From: CBDFKF01 sp965248765
Lineage (GTDB): Bacteria; Pseudomonadota; Alphaproteobacteria; VGEJ01
Direction of reading: 5' to 3'
DNA: 64,000 bases
Assembly: GCA_965248765.1 (NCBI GenBank)
Contig: CBDFKF010000004.1
Span: forward strand, 2,480,001 to 2,544,000
The position numbers and the translations under genes are program-made. Below are positions 26,402 through 34,971 of this stretch, one piece after another; the stretch's first letter is position 1; every line of letters begins with the position of its first letter. A model generated the notes under the pieces. It was not told the DNA's origin. It saw only the letters and a program-made list of their open reading frames with translations, and searched no databases.

Positions 26402-26908
26402 ATGAAGGCCGAGGAGCTGCGGGCGCTGCAGGCGCCGCTCAAGGAACAGTACCGTGAGACGCCGCACGCCGCGGTGATCACCCTGAAGGCCGCGGGCGAT
26501 CTCGGCGAGAACATGACCTGCTCGGTGGAGACCGGCAAAGCGCTCGTCACCGCGGGGCTGCACCCGGCGACCGGCGGCGATGGCTTGAGCGCCTGTTCGG
26601 GCGATATGCTCTTGCAGGCTCTAGTGGCCTGCGCCGGCGTCACCTTGAACGCGGTCGCCACGGCGCTGGAGATCCCGGTCCGATCGGGCACGGTGCGCGC
26701 CGAGGGCGATCTCGATTTCCGGGGCACTCTCGGTGTTGAGCGCGAGGCGCCGGTCGGCTTCCGCGACATCCGGTTGAGCTTCGACATCGACTCCGATGCG
26801 ACCGAGGAACAGCTGGCGAGCCTCCTCAAGCTCACCGAGCGCTATTGCGTGGTTTATCAGACCTTGCGCCGCACGCCGCCCATCGAGGTCGGCTACGCCA
26901 AGACCTGA
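26402..26908 (+). CDS. OsmC/Ohr-family protein
   Basis: OsmC-like proteins reduce organic hydroperoxides with two cysteines. Here the candidates are Cys in LQALVACAGVTLNAVA and Cys in LTERYCVVYQTL, correctly spaced for the peroxidatic and resolving residues. The 168-residue length is somewhat above the 140 of classical OsmC because of an N-terminal extension. It stands alone, divergent from the DASS transporter gene and convergent with the NlpC/P60 gene. No regulator is next to it. Confidence 0.85.
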   Translation: MKAEELRALQAPLKEQYRETPHAAVITLKAAGDLGENMTCSVETGKALVTAGLHPATGGDGLSACSGDMLLQALVACAGVTLNAVATALEIPVRSGTVRAEGDLDFRGTLGVEREAPVGFRDIRLSFDIDSDATEEQLASLLKLTERYCVVYQTLRRTPPIEVGYAKT

Positions 26909-26915
26909 GGTGCGC

Positions 26916-27770
26916 TCAGGGCCCCGACGGGCGGCGCAGCGCACTCACCGGCAGATCGAGGTCGCGGGCATAACGGGCGATCGTCTCGCGTAACGGCGTG
27001 ATGGCGACCTTCATGTCTCCACCGTTCGCGTGCACCAGCCGGTCGGCATCCAAGACGATCGCGCAGTGGCCGCGCCAAAACACGAGATCGCCGCGCTGCA
27101 GTGCATCGAGGTCGCCTGCCGGCAGCGCCGCACCGAGGCTTTCCTGCATATCGGAATCCCGAGGGGCGGCAATGCCGGCGCGTTGCAGTGCGATCTGCAC
27201 CAGTCCTGAGCAGTCGATGCCTAGGGCGGTGCGCCCGCCCCAGAGGTAGGGAGCGCCCAGAAAGCGCTCGGCGGTTGCTGCGGGGTCGTGCTCCACGTCT
27301 CCCAAGGGCGCGAGGTGAACGGCAGCGACGAACCCGCTGGTGGCCAGTCGCGCGTGGTCGCCCTCGATAGCGGCGACCGCAACCCGCGCCGTCATCGCCA
27401 GGCTCGCCAGCGGCATCGCTTGCGCCCGGGGCTCGGGCCGCAGGAAAGCCAACGGATCGCGGACGACATGGGTTGGCACCACGGTCTCCGCGAGCCCGTC
27501 CGCTGCCAGATAACCGACGTAGCCATCGGCTTCGGCCTGCCCCCACGCCCAGCCGCGAGCCTCGTCGTAGACCGTGAAGACCTCGCCGAACAACAGCTCG
27601 CTGATCTGCTCAGCCTCGTCGCTCGGGGCCTGCTGCAACGGCGCGATCCCACTCCGCACTTGGCGGCTCTCCCCGACCGCGTAGCGCGGCGCGACGATAC
27701 GATCTCGCAGGCCCCCGGCGGCGAGGTCGTCACGATAGGCGTGGATGCGCGGATCAAGGGGCTCGATCAT
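26916..27770 (-). CDS. NlpC/P60-family cysteine peptidase with SH3-like N-terminus
   Basis: It is a predicted cell-wall endopeptidase that cleaves gamma-D-Glu-diaminopimelate bonds. The catalytic Cys lies in LGIDCSGLVQIAL and the His in FWRGHCAIVLDA, with HANGGDM following. Residues 45-100 form an SH3b-like domain (LLFGEVFTVYDEARGWAWGQAEADGYVGYL). No signal peptide is visible, although this group of alphaproteobacterial proteins often lacks one. ATG 27770 gives 284 residues and the canonical MIEPLDPRIHAYRDDLA start. It is divergent from ffh, with 194 bases between. Confidence 0.85.
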   Translation of the reverse strand: MIEPLDPRIHAYRDDLAAGGLRDRIVAPRYAVGESRQVRSGIAPLQQAPSDEAEQISELLFGEVFTVYDEARGWAWGQAEADGYVGYLAADGLAETVVPTHVVRDPLAFLRPEPRAQAMPLASLAMTARVAVAAIEGDHARLATSGFVAAVHLAPLGDVEHDPAATAERFLGAPYLWGGRTALGIDCSGLVQIALQRAGIAAPRDSDMQESLGAALPAGDLDALQRGDLVFWRGHCAIVLDADRLVHANGGDMKVAITPLRETIARYARDLDLPVSALRRPSGP

Positions 27771-27964
27771 CGCTCGACCGAGTCTAGGCCGGCGGAAGAG
27801 CCGGAGCCAGCCGCCCGCCTCCAACTCTGGGCTTGATCGGCGAGCCGGTGAGCGCGTAGTCTCCGGCCCACAGTTTCCATTGTCGGGATCCGAGCCTGGG
27901 GCTCCCGCCAGTCCGCGAGATTCGCGCACTGGCGGGATGGTGTTTGCAAAGGCAGAGACGGGCC

Positions 27965-29347
27965 ATGTTCGAGACGCTGAGCGAGCGTTTGGGCGACGTT
28001 TTCGGCAAGCTGCGCCGGCGCGGCGCGCTGTCCGAAAACGATGTCGTGGCGGCGCTCCGCGAGGTGCGGGTGGCGCTGCTCGAAGCGGATGTCGCGCTGC
28101 CGGTGGTCAAGTCGTTCATCGACCAGGTGCGCGAGAAGGCAACCGGTGCCGACGTCCTGCGCAGCGTCGCGCCGGGCCAGATGGTCATCAAGCTGGTGCA
28201 CGATCAGCTCGTCGAGATGCTCGGCGCGGAAAGCTCCGAGCTGGCGATCGCGGCGGTCCCACCCGCACCGGTCCTGATCGTCGGCCTGCAGGGCTCAGGC
28301 AAGACGACGACCACCGCCAAGATCGCCTTGCGGCTCAAGAACCAGGCCAAGAAAAAGGTGTTGATGGCCTCGTTGGATACGCGGCGGCCCGCGGCTCAGG
28401 AGCAGCTCAGGGTGCTCGGCGAGCAGGCCGAGATCGCGACGCTGCCCATCATCGCCGATCAGATACCGGTCGACATCGCCAAGCGGGCTATGCAGGCCGG
28501 CAAGCTGCAGGGCTTTGACGTCGTCCTTCTCGACACCGCCGGCCGCCTCCACGTCGATGAGGGCTTGATGGCCGAGGCGGCGACGGTGCGCGATGCCGTC
28601 GATCCCGCCGAGATTCTGCTGGTGGCTGATGCGTTGACTGGCCAGGACGCGGTCAACCTGGCCACGCAGTTCAAGGCGCGGCTCGACATCTCGGGCGTCG
28701 TGCTCACCCGGATCGACGGCGATGCCCGCGGTGGCGCCGCTCTCAGCATCCGTGCCGTCACCGGCTGCCCGATCAAGCTCCTCGGGACCGGCGAAAAGTT
28801 GGACGAGCTCGAGGGCTTCCACCCCGATCGCATCGCTTCGCGCATTCTCGGCATGGGCGATGTCGTCAGCCTGGTCGAAAAGGCTCAGGCCACCATCGAG
28901 GGAGAGGATGCGGCCGCGCTCGAGGCCAAGCTGATGGCCGGGCGCTTCGATCTCGCCGATATGGCCTCGCAACTGCGTCAGATGCGCAAGATGGGCGGCA
29001 TGGGCGGGGTACTTGGGCTCCTGCCCGGGGTCGGCAAGGCCAAGCAGCAACTGGCGGCGGCCGGGATCGACGATCGCATGCTGGTGCGCCACGAGGCGAT
29101 CATCCAGTCAATGACCGAGACTGAGCGCCTCGATGCGCGGCTTCTCAAGGGCTCGCGCAAGCGGCGGATTGCCGCCGGCTCAGGCACCTCAGTCCAGGAC
29201 GTGAACCGGCTGCTCAAGCAGTACAAGCAGATGGCGGGGATGGTGAAGAAGGTGGGCAAGCTCGGTAAGAAGGGCCTGCTACGCCAGGGCATCCCCAATC
29301 TCGCGGCTTTGCAGGGGTTGCCCGGCGGACCCCACCCAACACGCTGA
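27965..29347 (+). CDS. ffh: Signal recognition particle protein Ffh
   Basis: Ffh binds signal peptides and 4.5S RNA and delivers nascent chains to FtsY. The NG domain has GLQGSGKTTTTAKIA, DTRRPAAQEQL, DTAGRLHVDEG and TRIDGDARGG. The M domain is methionine-rich (QLRQMRKMGGMGGVLGLLPG) and contains the SRP RNA-binding segment GSRKRRIAAGSGTSVQDVNRLLKQ. ATG 27965 gives 460 residues; an upstream GTG/ATG start seven codons earlier has no conserved sequence. It begins the ffh-rpsP-rimM-trmD-rplS run. Confidence 0.94.
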   Translation: MFETLSERLGDVFGKLRRRGALSENDVVAALREVRVALLEADVALPVVKSFIDQVREKATGADVLRSVAPGQMVIKLVHDQLVEMLGAESSELAIAAVPPAPVLIVGLQGSGKTTTTAKIALRLKNQAKKKVLMASLDTRRPAAQEQLRVLGEQAEIATLPIIADQIPVDIAKRAMQAGKLQGFDVVLLDTAGRLHVDEGLMAEAATVRDAVDPAEILLVADALTGQDAVNLATQFKARLDISGVVLTRIDGDARGGAALSIRAVTGCPIKLLGTGEKLDELEGFHPDRIASRILGMGDVVSLVEKAQATIEGEDAAALEAKLMAGRFDLADMASQLRQMRKMGGMGGVLGLLPGVGKAKQQLAAAGIDDRMLVRHEAIIQSMTETERLDARLLKGSRKRRIAAGSGTSVQDVNRLLKQYKQMAGMVKKVGKLGKKGLLRQGIPNLAALQGLPGGPHPTR

Positions 29348-29374
29348 ACGCCGACTACGAGGAGCAACGCGCGT

Positions 29375-29980
29375 ATGTCTTTGAAGATTCGATTGGCCAG
29401 GGCCGGGGCGAAGAAGCGCCCCTTCTACCGCATTGTGTTAGCCGATTCGCGCAGCCCGCGCGACGGCCGGTTCATTGAGCGGCTCGGCACCTACAATCCA
29501 CTGCTGCGGGCCGACGATCCCAACCGCGTGACGTTGAAGGAGGAGCGTATCCGCCATTGGCTCGGTCATGGGGCGCGCCCCACCGATCGTGTCGCGCGAT
29601 TCCTCGGCCAGGCCAGCATCATGGATGCGCCGGCCGCGCGGAATAATCCGCTCAAGGCCCAGCCCAAGGCCAAAGCGCAGGAACGCCTGAAGGCGGCCGA
29701 AGAGGCAGCAACCGCGGCCGCCGAGGCCGCTGCGGCACCGCCGGCCGAGCCCGAAGCGGCGCCAGAGCCAGAGGCGACGGAGCCTGAGCCAGCGCCGGAA
29801 GCGGTAGAGGCCGACCCCGCGCCGGAAGCGGCGTCTGAGCCAGAGCAGGGTGATGCGCCGGAGGCTGAGGCAACGCCAGAGGCTGAGGCAGCGCCAGAAG
29901 CCGCCGCCGCCGAGGGCTCAGCCGAGGAGCCGGCCGAAGCGGCTCCTGAGGCCGAAGCCGAAGAGAATAAGGAGGGGTGA
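29375..29980 (+). CDS. rpsP: 30S ribosomal protein bS16 with long acidic C-terminal tail
   Basis: The first 80 residues are a standard bS16 (MSLKIRLARAGAKKRPFYRI, ADSRSPRDGRFIERLGTYNP). The protein is 201 residues instead of about 80-110: from residue 105 or so it carries a tail made almost only of Ala, Glu and Pro, partly built of near-repeats encoded by an 18-base unit around 29859-29897. The tail is probably disordered and strongly negative. Extended bS16 tails occur in alphaproteobacteria, but this one is long. It lies 27 bases after ffh and 15 before rimM. Confidence 0.92.
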   Translation: MSLKIRLARAGAKKRPFYRIVLADSRSPRDGRFIERLGTYNPLLRADDPNRVTLKEERIRHWLGHGARPTDRVARFLGQASIMDAPAARNNPLKAQPKAKAQERLKAAEEAATAAAEAAAAPPAEPEAAPEPEATEPEPAPEAVEADPAPEAASEPEQGDAPEAEATPEAEAAPEAAAAEGSAEEPAEAAPEAEAEENKEG

Positions 29981-29995
29981 AGAGCCCCAACGCAC

Positions 29996-30598
29996 GTGAC
30001 CGGGACGCAGGCATACGTGACGAGTGAAACGCCCAAGCATGCCGCAGACCGCGCGGTGGCGGGCGGGGCGGCGCGAGTCTGCCTCGGCGTCATCTCGGGG
30101 CCCCATGGGGTGCGTGGCGAGGTAAAGATCCGGAGCTTCACCGAGCGCCCGGACGACGTCGCGGCCTATGGCGCCCTCGAGGATGAATCGGGACAGCGGT
30201 CGTTTAGCCTGACCGTGCGCGGCCGGGGCGGTGCGAGCGTCATCGCCCGGCTTGTCGGCATCGACGATCGTGAGGCCGCCCAGGCTCTCGCCGGCACGCG
30301 CCTGTTCGTCGCACGTGAGGCGCTGCCGCGGCCTGCGGCGGAGGAGTACTACCACGTCGATCTCGTCGGCCTGCGCGCTGAACGGCACGATGGCCAGAGC
30401 CTCGGGCGGGTCAGCGCAATCCACAACTTCGGCGCCGGTGATGTCCTCGAGATCGCCGGCCAAGCCGGCGATGCGATCGACGAGGGCGAGACGGTGATGG
30501 TGCCTTTCACGCTCGAGGCCGTACCGGCCATCGACCTCGAGGGCGGGCGTGTGGTGGTGGCACCGCCACCCGGATTAATCACGGAGGTGCCGGAATGA
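29996..30598 (+). CDS. rimM: Ribosome maturation factor RimM
   Basis: RimM assists 30S head assembly and binds uS19. The N-terminal RimM barrel (CLGVISGPHGVRGEVKIRSFTERPDD) and C-terminal PRC barrel (EYYHVDLVGLRAERHDGQSLGRVSAIHNFGAGDVLEI) are both clear, as is the terminal VVVAPPPGL block. GTG at 29996 is one possible start; a second GTG seven codons later is equally plausible, and conserved sequence begins only near residue 27. Its stop overlaps trmD by ATGA. Confidence 0.92.
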   Translation: MTGTQAYVTSETPKHAADRAVAGGAARVCLGVISGPHGVRGEVKIRSFTERPDDVAAYGALEDESGQRSFSLTVRGRGGASVIARLVGIDDREAAQALAGTRLFVAREALPRPAAEEYYHVDLVGLRAERHDGQSLGRVSAIHNFGAGDVLEIAGQAGDAIDEGETVMVPFTLEAVPAIDLEGGRVVVAPPPGLITEVPE

Positions 30599-31353
30599 CC
30601 GGGCCTCGCCCACTTACCGGGCCGCGCTCAGTTGATGCGGGCTTCACCGCGCGCATTCTCACGCTCTATCCGGACATGTTCCCCGGCGCGCTCGGCCTCT
30701 CGCTCGCGGGTAAGGCCCTGCGCGAGCAGCTCTGGGCTCTGACGGTGCGGAACATCCGCGATAGTGCCGATGACCGCCACGGTACCGTCGATGATCACTC
30801 GTTCGGCGGTGGCCCCGGCATGGTGCTGCGCGCCGACGTGTTGAGCCGGGCGTTGACGGCAATCAGCCCGGCCCCCGACGAGCCGATCATCCTCCTCAGC
30901 CCGCGCGGCGCGCCGCTCGATCAGGCGCGCGTCGCCAGCCTAGCCGAAGGCACCGGTCTCACCTTGATATGCGGCCGCTTCGAGGGCATCGATGAGCGTT
31001 TCATCACCGCGCACGCCGTGGAGGAGATCAGCCTCGGCGATTTCGTGCTCTCGGGCGGAGAGCCGGCGGCGCTCGCGCTGCTCGATGCGGTGGTGCGGCT
31101 CCTGCCCGGCGTCGTCGGCAGCCAGGCGAGCCTCGCCGAGGAGAGCTTCGCCGACGATCTCCTCGAATCCCCCCAATACACCCGCCCACGAGTGTGGCAA
31201 GGAGAGGCAGTGCCTGAAGTGCTGCTATCGGGCGACCACGCGGCGATCGCGGCGTGGCGCCGCCGCGAGGCGGAACGGATCACCCGCGAGCGACGCCCCG
31301 ATCTATGGGCCCGCCACGCCAGAGGCCTCAAGAGCGCAAGGGCAAAGCCATGA
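30595..31353 (+). CDS. trmD: tRNA (guanine-N1)-methyltransferase TrmD
   Basis: TrmD methylates G37 of tRNAs to prevent frameshifting. The SPOUT trefoil-knot blocks are present: SFGGGPGMVLRADVL, LICGRFEGIDERF, ISLGDFVLSGGEPAALALLDAVVRLLPG and YTRPRVWQG. The 252 residues include a 17-residue N-terminal extension before FTARILTLYPDMFP. It overlaps rimM and rplS by ATGA on both sides, the usual coupling in this operon. Confidence 0.94.
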   Translation: MTGPRPLTGPRSVDAGFTARILTLYPDMFPGALGLSLAGKALREQLWALTVRNIRDSADDRHGTVDDHSFGGGPGMVLRADVLSRALTAISPAPDEPIILLSPRGAPLDQARVASLAEGTGLTLICGRFEGIDERFITAHAVEEISLGDFVLSGGEPAALALLDAVVRLLPGVVGSQASLAEESFADDLLESPQYTRPRVWQGEAVPEVLLSGDHAAIAAWRRREAERITRERRPDLWARHARGLKSARAKP

Positions 31354-31763
31354 ACCTATTGCAAGAGCTCGAACAAGCAGAGATCGATAGGCTGCGCGCT
31401 GAGCGCGAGGTGCCGGAGTTCGCCCCCGGCGATACCGTGCGCGTCATGGTCAAGGTCGTCGAAGGCACGCGAGAGCGCCTCCAGGCCTTCGAGGGCGTCT
31501 GCATCGGGCGGAAGAATCGCGGCTCCGGCTCGTCGTTCACGGTGCGCAAGCTCTCGTACGGCGAGGGCGTCGAGCGGGTCTTTCCACTGTACTCGCCGCA
31601 GATTGCGGCGATCGAGGTGGTGCGGCGCGGCGCGGTGCGCCGGGCCAAGCTCTACTACCTGCGCGGCCGCACCGGAAAACGAGCGCGCATCGCGGAGAAG
31701 GTCGATCACCGACGCGCCGCGAAGCTGAAGAAAGCGCGGAACACCTCCCCTGAGGAGGCTTGA
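31350..31763 (+). CDS. rplS: 50S ribosomal protein bL19
   Basis: bL19 lies at the 30S-50S interface. The protein has the canonical blocks FAPGDTVRVMVKVVEGTRERLQAFEGVCIGRKN, SFTVRKLSYGEGVERVFPLYSP and RAKLYYLRGRTGKRARI. ATG 31350 overlaps the trmD stop and gives 137 residues, the normal length. It closes the ribosome block; leuC starts 37 bases later, so the leucine genes may be cotranscribed. Confidence 0.95.
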   Translation: MNLLQELEQAEIDRLRAEREVPEFAPGDTVRVMVKVVEGTRERLQAFEGVCIGRKNRGSGSSFTVRKLSYGEGVERVFPLYSPQIAAIEVVRRGAVRRAKLYYLRGRTGKRARIAEKVDHRRAAKLKKARNTSPEEA

Positions 31764-31800
31764 ACGCTGCCGGTGCTTCATCACGAGAGGGTTTGATCCG

Positions 31801-33210
31801 ATGGCCGCGCGCACGCTGTTCGACAAAGTTTGGGAGAGCCACGTCGTCGATACCCAAGACGACGGCACCTGCCTCCTTTACGTTGATCGCCACCTCGTTC
31901 ACGAGGTGACGAGCCCTCAGGCGTTCGAAGGGTTGCGAACGGCGGGACGCGGCGTGCGCCGCATCGATGCGACGCTCGCGGTCGTTGACCACAACGTGCC
32001 GACCACGCCCGATCGCAAGCTCGGCATCATCGAGGAAGAAGAGTCCCGTATCCAGGTCGAGGCGCTCGAGCACAATGTCGCGGAGTTCGGGCTCACCTAT
32101 TTCTCGATGAACGACGTCCGCCAGGGCATCGTCCACATCATCGGGCCGGAGCAAGGCTTTACCCTGCCCGGGACCACCATCGTCTGCGGCGATTCGCACA
32201 CCGCGACGCACGGCGCCTTCGGCGCGCTCGCCTTCGGCATCGGCACATCTGAGGTCGAGCATGTGCTCGCGACCCAGACGCTGTTACAGCGACGGCCGAA
32301 GAACATGCGCATCACTGTCGACGGCGAGCTGCCGATCGGGGTCACGGCCAAGGATGTGATCCTCGCGATCATCGGGGCCGTCGGCATCGCCGGCGGCACC
32401 GGGCACGTGATCGAATACGCCGGCTCGGTCGTGCGGGCGTTGAGCATGGAAGGGCGCATGACCGTCTGCAACATGTCGATAGAGGCCGGCGCTCGCGCCG
32501 GCCTGATCGCCCCGGACGAGACTACCTACGCCTACCTCAAAGGCCGGCCGATGTCGCCCAAGGCGGGCCAGTGGGAGCTGGCCGAGACCTATTGGCGGAC
32601 CCTGCCCACCGATGACGGCGCGACCTACGATAAAGAGGTCGCGCTCGAGGCTGCCGATATCGCGCCGCAGGTGACCTGGGGTACGAGCCCGCAGGACGTG
32701 GCGGCGGTGACGGGTGCGGTGCCCGACCCCGCTGCCGAAGCCGATCCTGACCGCCGTGCCGCCCTCGAAGAATCGCTCGCCTACATGGGTCTAACGGGCG
32801 GCGAGGCGATCACCGACATCCGCATCGACCGGGTCTTTATCGGCTCGTGCACCAACGGCCGCATCGAAGATCTGCGCGAGGTCGCCCAAATCGCCGAGGG
32901 CCGCAAGGTGGCAGACCATGTCGGGGCCATGGTTGTGCCGGGCTCGGGTCTCGTGAAGCAACAGGCCGAGGACGAGGGACTCGACCGCATCCTGACCGAG
33001 GCCGGCTTCGAGTGGCGCGAGCCCGGGTGCTCGATGTGCCTGGCGATGAACGCCGACAAGCTCAACCCGGAGGAGCGCTGCGCCTCGACGTCCAATCGCA
33101 ACTTCAAGGGCCGCCAAGGGCCCGGCGGGCGCACCCATCTGGTCAGCCCGGCGATGGCCGCCACGGCCGCCATCGTTGGCCGCCTCGCCGACGTCAGGGA
33201 GCTCGTTTGA
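31801..33210 (+). CDS. leuC: 3-isopropylmalate dehydratase large subunit
   Basis: With LeuD it isomerises 2- to 3-isopropylmalate in leucine synthesis, using a [4Fe-4S] cluster. The cluster cysteines are in FIGSCTNGRIEDL and EPGCSMCLAMN, and the substrate block is VCGDSHTATHGAFGALAFGIGTSEVEHV. The length of 469 residues is typical. It is followed three bases later by leuD and then leuB, so the last three steps of the pathway lie together. Confidence 0.95.
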   Translation: MAARTLFDKVWESHVVDTQDDGTCLLYVDRHLVHEVTSPQAFEGLRTAGRGVRRIDATLAVVDHNVPTTPDRKLGIIEEEESRIQVEALEHNVAEFGLTYFSMNDVRQGIVHIIGPEQGFTLPGTTIVCGDSHTATHGAFGALAFGIGTSEVEHVLATQTLLQRRPKNMRITVDGELPIGVTAKDVILAIIGAVGIAGGTGHVIEYAGSVVRALSMEGRMTVCNMSIEAGARAGLIAPDETTYAYLKGRPMSPKAGQWELAETYWRTLPTDDGATYDKEVALEAADIAPQVTWGTSPQDVAAVTGAVPDPAAEADPDRRAALEESLAYMGLTGGEAITDIRIDRVFIGSCTNGRIEDLREVAQIAEGRKVADHVGAMVVPGSGLVKQQAEDEGLDRILTEAGFEWREPGCSMCLAMNADKLNPEERCASTSNRNFKGRQGPGGRTHLVSPAMAATAAIVGRLADVRELV

Positions 33211-33213
33211 TCC

Positions 33214-33816
33214 ATGCAAAAGTTTGACCGCCTCGAAGGGATTGCTGCGCCGCTGCCGCGGGCCAATATCGACACCGATCAGATCATCCCGGCTCGCTTC
33301 CTGCGGACGATCAAGCGCACGGGCCTCGGCGCGCACCTCTTCAACGAGCTGCGGTTCGAAACCGACGGCGCTGAGAAGCCGAACTTCGTCCTCAACCGCG
33401 CGCCCTATCGCAACGCACGCATCCTCGTCGCAGGCGACAACTTCGGCTGCGGCTCAAGCCGCGAGCACGCGCCGTGGGCGCTGCTCGACTTCGGCATTGG
33501 CTGCGCGGTCTCGACGAGCTTCGCCGACATCTTCTTTAGCAACTGCGCCAAGAACGGCTTGTTGGCGGTGGTCGTCACCGAGGAACAACATGGCCGCCTG
33601 ATGGCGGCGGCCGAGGGCGGCGAGCAGCTTACGGTCGATCTCGGCGATCAGACCATCACCAGCCGCTCGGATAACCACGCCATCGCTTTCGAGATCGAAC
33701 CGTTCCGCAAACACTGCCTGATCAACGGCCTCGACGACATTGGCCTCACCCTCGAAAAAACCGACAAGATCGATGCGTTCGAGGCGCGGCACAAGGCGAC
33801 GCAACCATGGCTTTAG
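33214..33816 (+). CDS. leuD: 3-isopropylmalate dehydratase small subunit
   Basis: LeuD is the swivelling subunit that completes the LeuC active site. The conserved NFGCGSSREHAPWALLDFGIGC block is complete, with ANIDTDQIIPARFL near the N-terminus. It has 200 residues, the normal length. It is tightly spaced after leuC and 31 bases before leuB. Confidence 0.95.
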   Translation: MQKFDRLEGIAAPLPRANIDTDQIIPARFLRTIKRTGLGAHLFNELRFETDGAEKPNFVLNRAPYRNARILVAGDNFGCGSSREHAPWALLDFGIGCAVSTSFADIFFSNCAKNGLLAVVVTEEQHGRLMAAAEGGEQLTVDLGDQTITSRSDNHAIAFEIEPFRKHCLINGLDDIGLTLEKTDKIDAFEARHKATQPWL

Positions 33817-33847
33817 GCGTGAGCGCGCACACCGTCGGGCACCCATC

Positions 33848-34957
33848 GTGACCGACAGGAAGCTCCTAATCCTGCCGGGCGACAGCATCGGCCCAGAGGT
33901 GATGCGCGAGACCCGACGCATCATCGAATGGATGGACCGTCGCGGTCTCGTCCGTTTCGAGATCAGTGAGGGCGTGGTGGGCGGCGGCTCGCTGGACGCC
34001 CACAATACACCGCTGACCGATGAAGTACTCGAGCAGGCGCTCGCGGCCGATGCGGTTCTCTTCGGCGCCGTTGGCGGGCCGAAGTGGGCGGGCGTTGAGT
34101 TCGGCAATCGGCCCGAGCTCGGCATCCTTAACCTGCGCCGCTCGCTCGAGCTGTTCGCCAACCTGCGCCCGGCGATTGTCTTCGAGGCGCTGGCCGATGC
34201 CTCCTCGCTCCGGCCCGAGCTCGTCGCGGGACTCGATCTGATGATCGTCCGCGAGCTCACCGGCGGTATCTATTTCGGTGAGCCGCGCGGCATCGAGACC
34301 CTGCCCGACGGCACCCGGCGCGGCCTCAACACCCAGGTCTACACCACCGCCGAGATCGTCCGCGTCGCCCGGGTCGCCTTCGAGCTGGCCCGTATGCGCC
34401 GCGGTGAGGTGTGCTCGGTCGAGAAGGCCAACGTAATGGAGAGCGGTGTGCTGTGGCGCGAGGAGGTGCAGAATCTCCACGATGCTGACTACGCAGACGT
34501 TGCCCTTTCGCACATGTATGCCGACAACGCGGCGATGCAGCTGGTGCGCGAGCCGAAGCAGTTCGACGTGATCGTCACCGATAATCTGTTTGGCGACATC
34601 CTGTCTGACTGCGCCTCGATGCTGACCGGCTCCCTCGGCATGCTCCCGTCGGCATCGCTCGGCGCGCCCGATTCAGCGGGCCGGCGGCGTGCGCTCTATG
34701 AGCCGATTCACGGCAGCGCGCCTGACATTGCCGGTACCGGCGCGGCCAATCCGCTCGCCATGATCCTCAGCCTCGCGATGATGCTGCGGTACTCGTTCGA
34801 CCTCGGCGAGGTCGCCGATCTGGTGGAGAAGGCGGTGGCGGACGTGCTCAATGCCGGCTTGCGGACCGCTGACATCATGCAGCCCGACAAGGCGCGGGTC
34901 TCCACCACCGTCATGGGCGATGCCGTCCTGCGCGCCCTCGACAAGCACGCCACGTAG
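33848..34957 (+). CDS. leuB: 3-isopropylmalate dehydrogenase
   Basis: It oxidatively decarboxylates 3-isopropylmalate to 2-oxoisocaproate. Recognisable blocks are LLILPGDSIGPEV, LFGAVGGPKW, RELTGGIYFGEPRG, EKANVMESGVLWRE, VTDNLFGDILSDCASMLTGSLGMLPSASLG and YEPIHGSAPDIAGTGAANPLA. GTG 33848 is chosen because the conserved N-terminus begins at the next codons; the longer frame upstream only shadows leuD. It gives 369 residues. Confidence 0.94.
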   Translation: MTDRKLLILPGDSIGPEVMRETRRIIEWMDRRGLVRFEISEGVVGGGSLDAHNTPLTDEVLEQALAADAVLFGAVGGPKWAGVEFGNRPELGILNLRRSLELFANLRPAIVFEALADASSLRPELVAGLDLMIVRELTGGIYFGEPRGIETLPDGTRRGLNTQVYTTAEIVRVARVAFELARMRRGEVCSVEKANVMESGVLWREEVQNLHDADYADVALSHMYADNAAMQLVREPKQFDVIVTDNLFGDILSDCASMLTGSLGMLPSASLGAPDSAGRRRALYEPIHGSAPDIAGTGAANPLAMILSLAMMLRYSFDLGEVADLVEKAVADVLNAGLRTADIMQPDKARVSTTVMGDAVLRALDKHAT

Positions 34958-34971
34958 GGAGAGCGGTCGCT

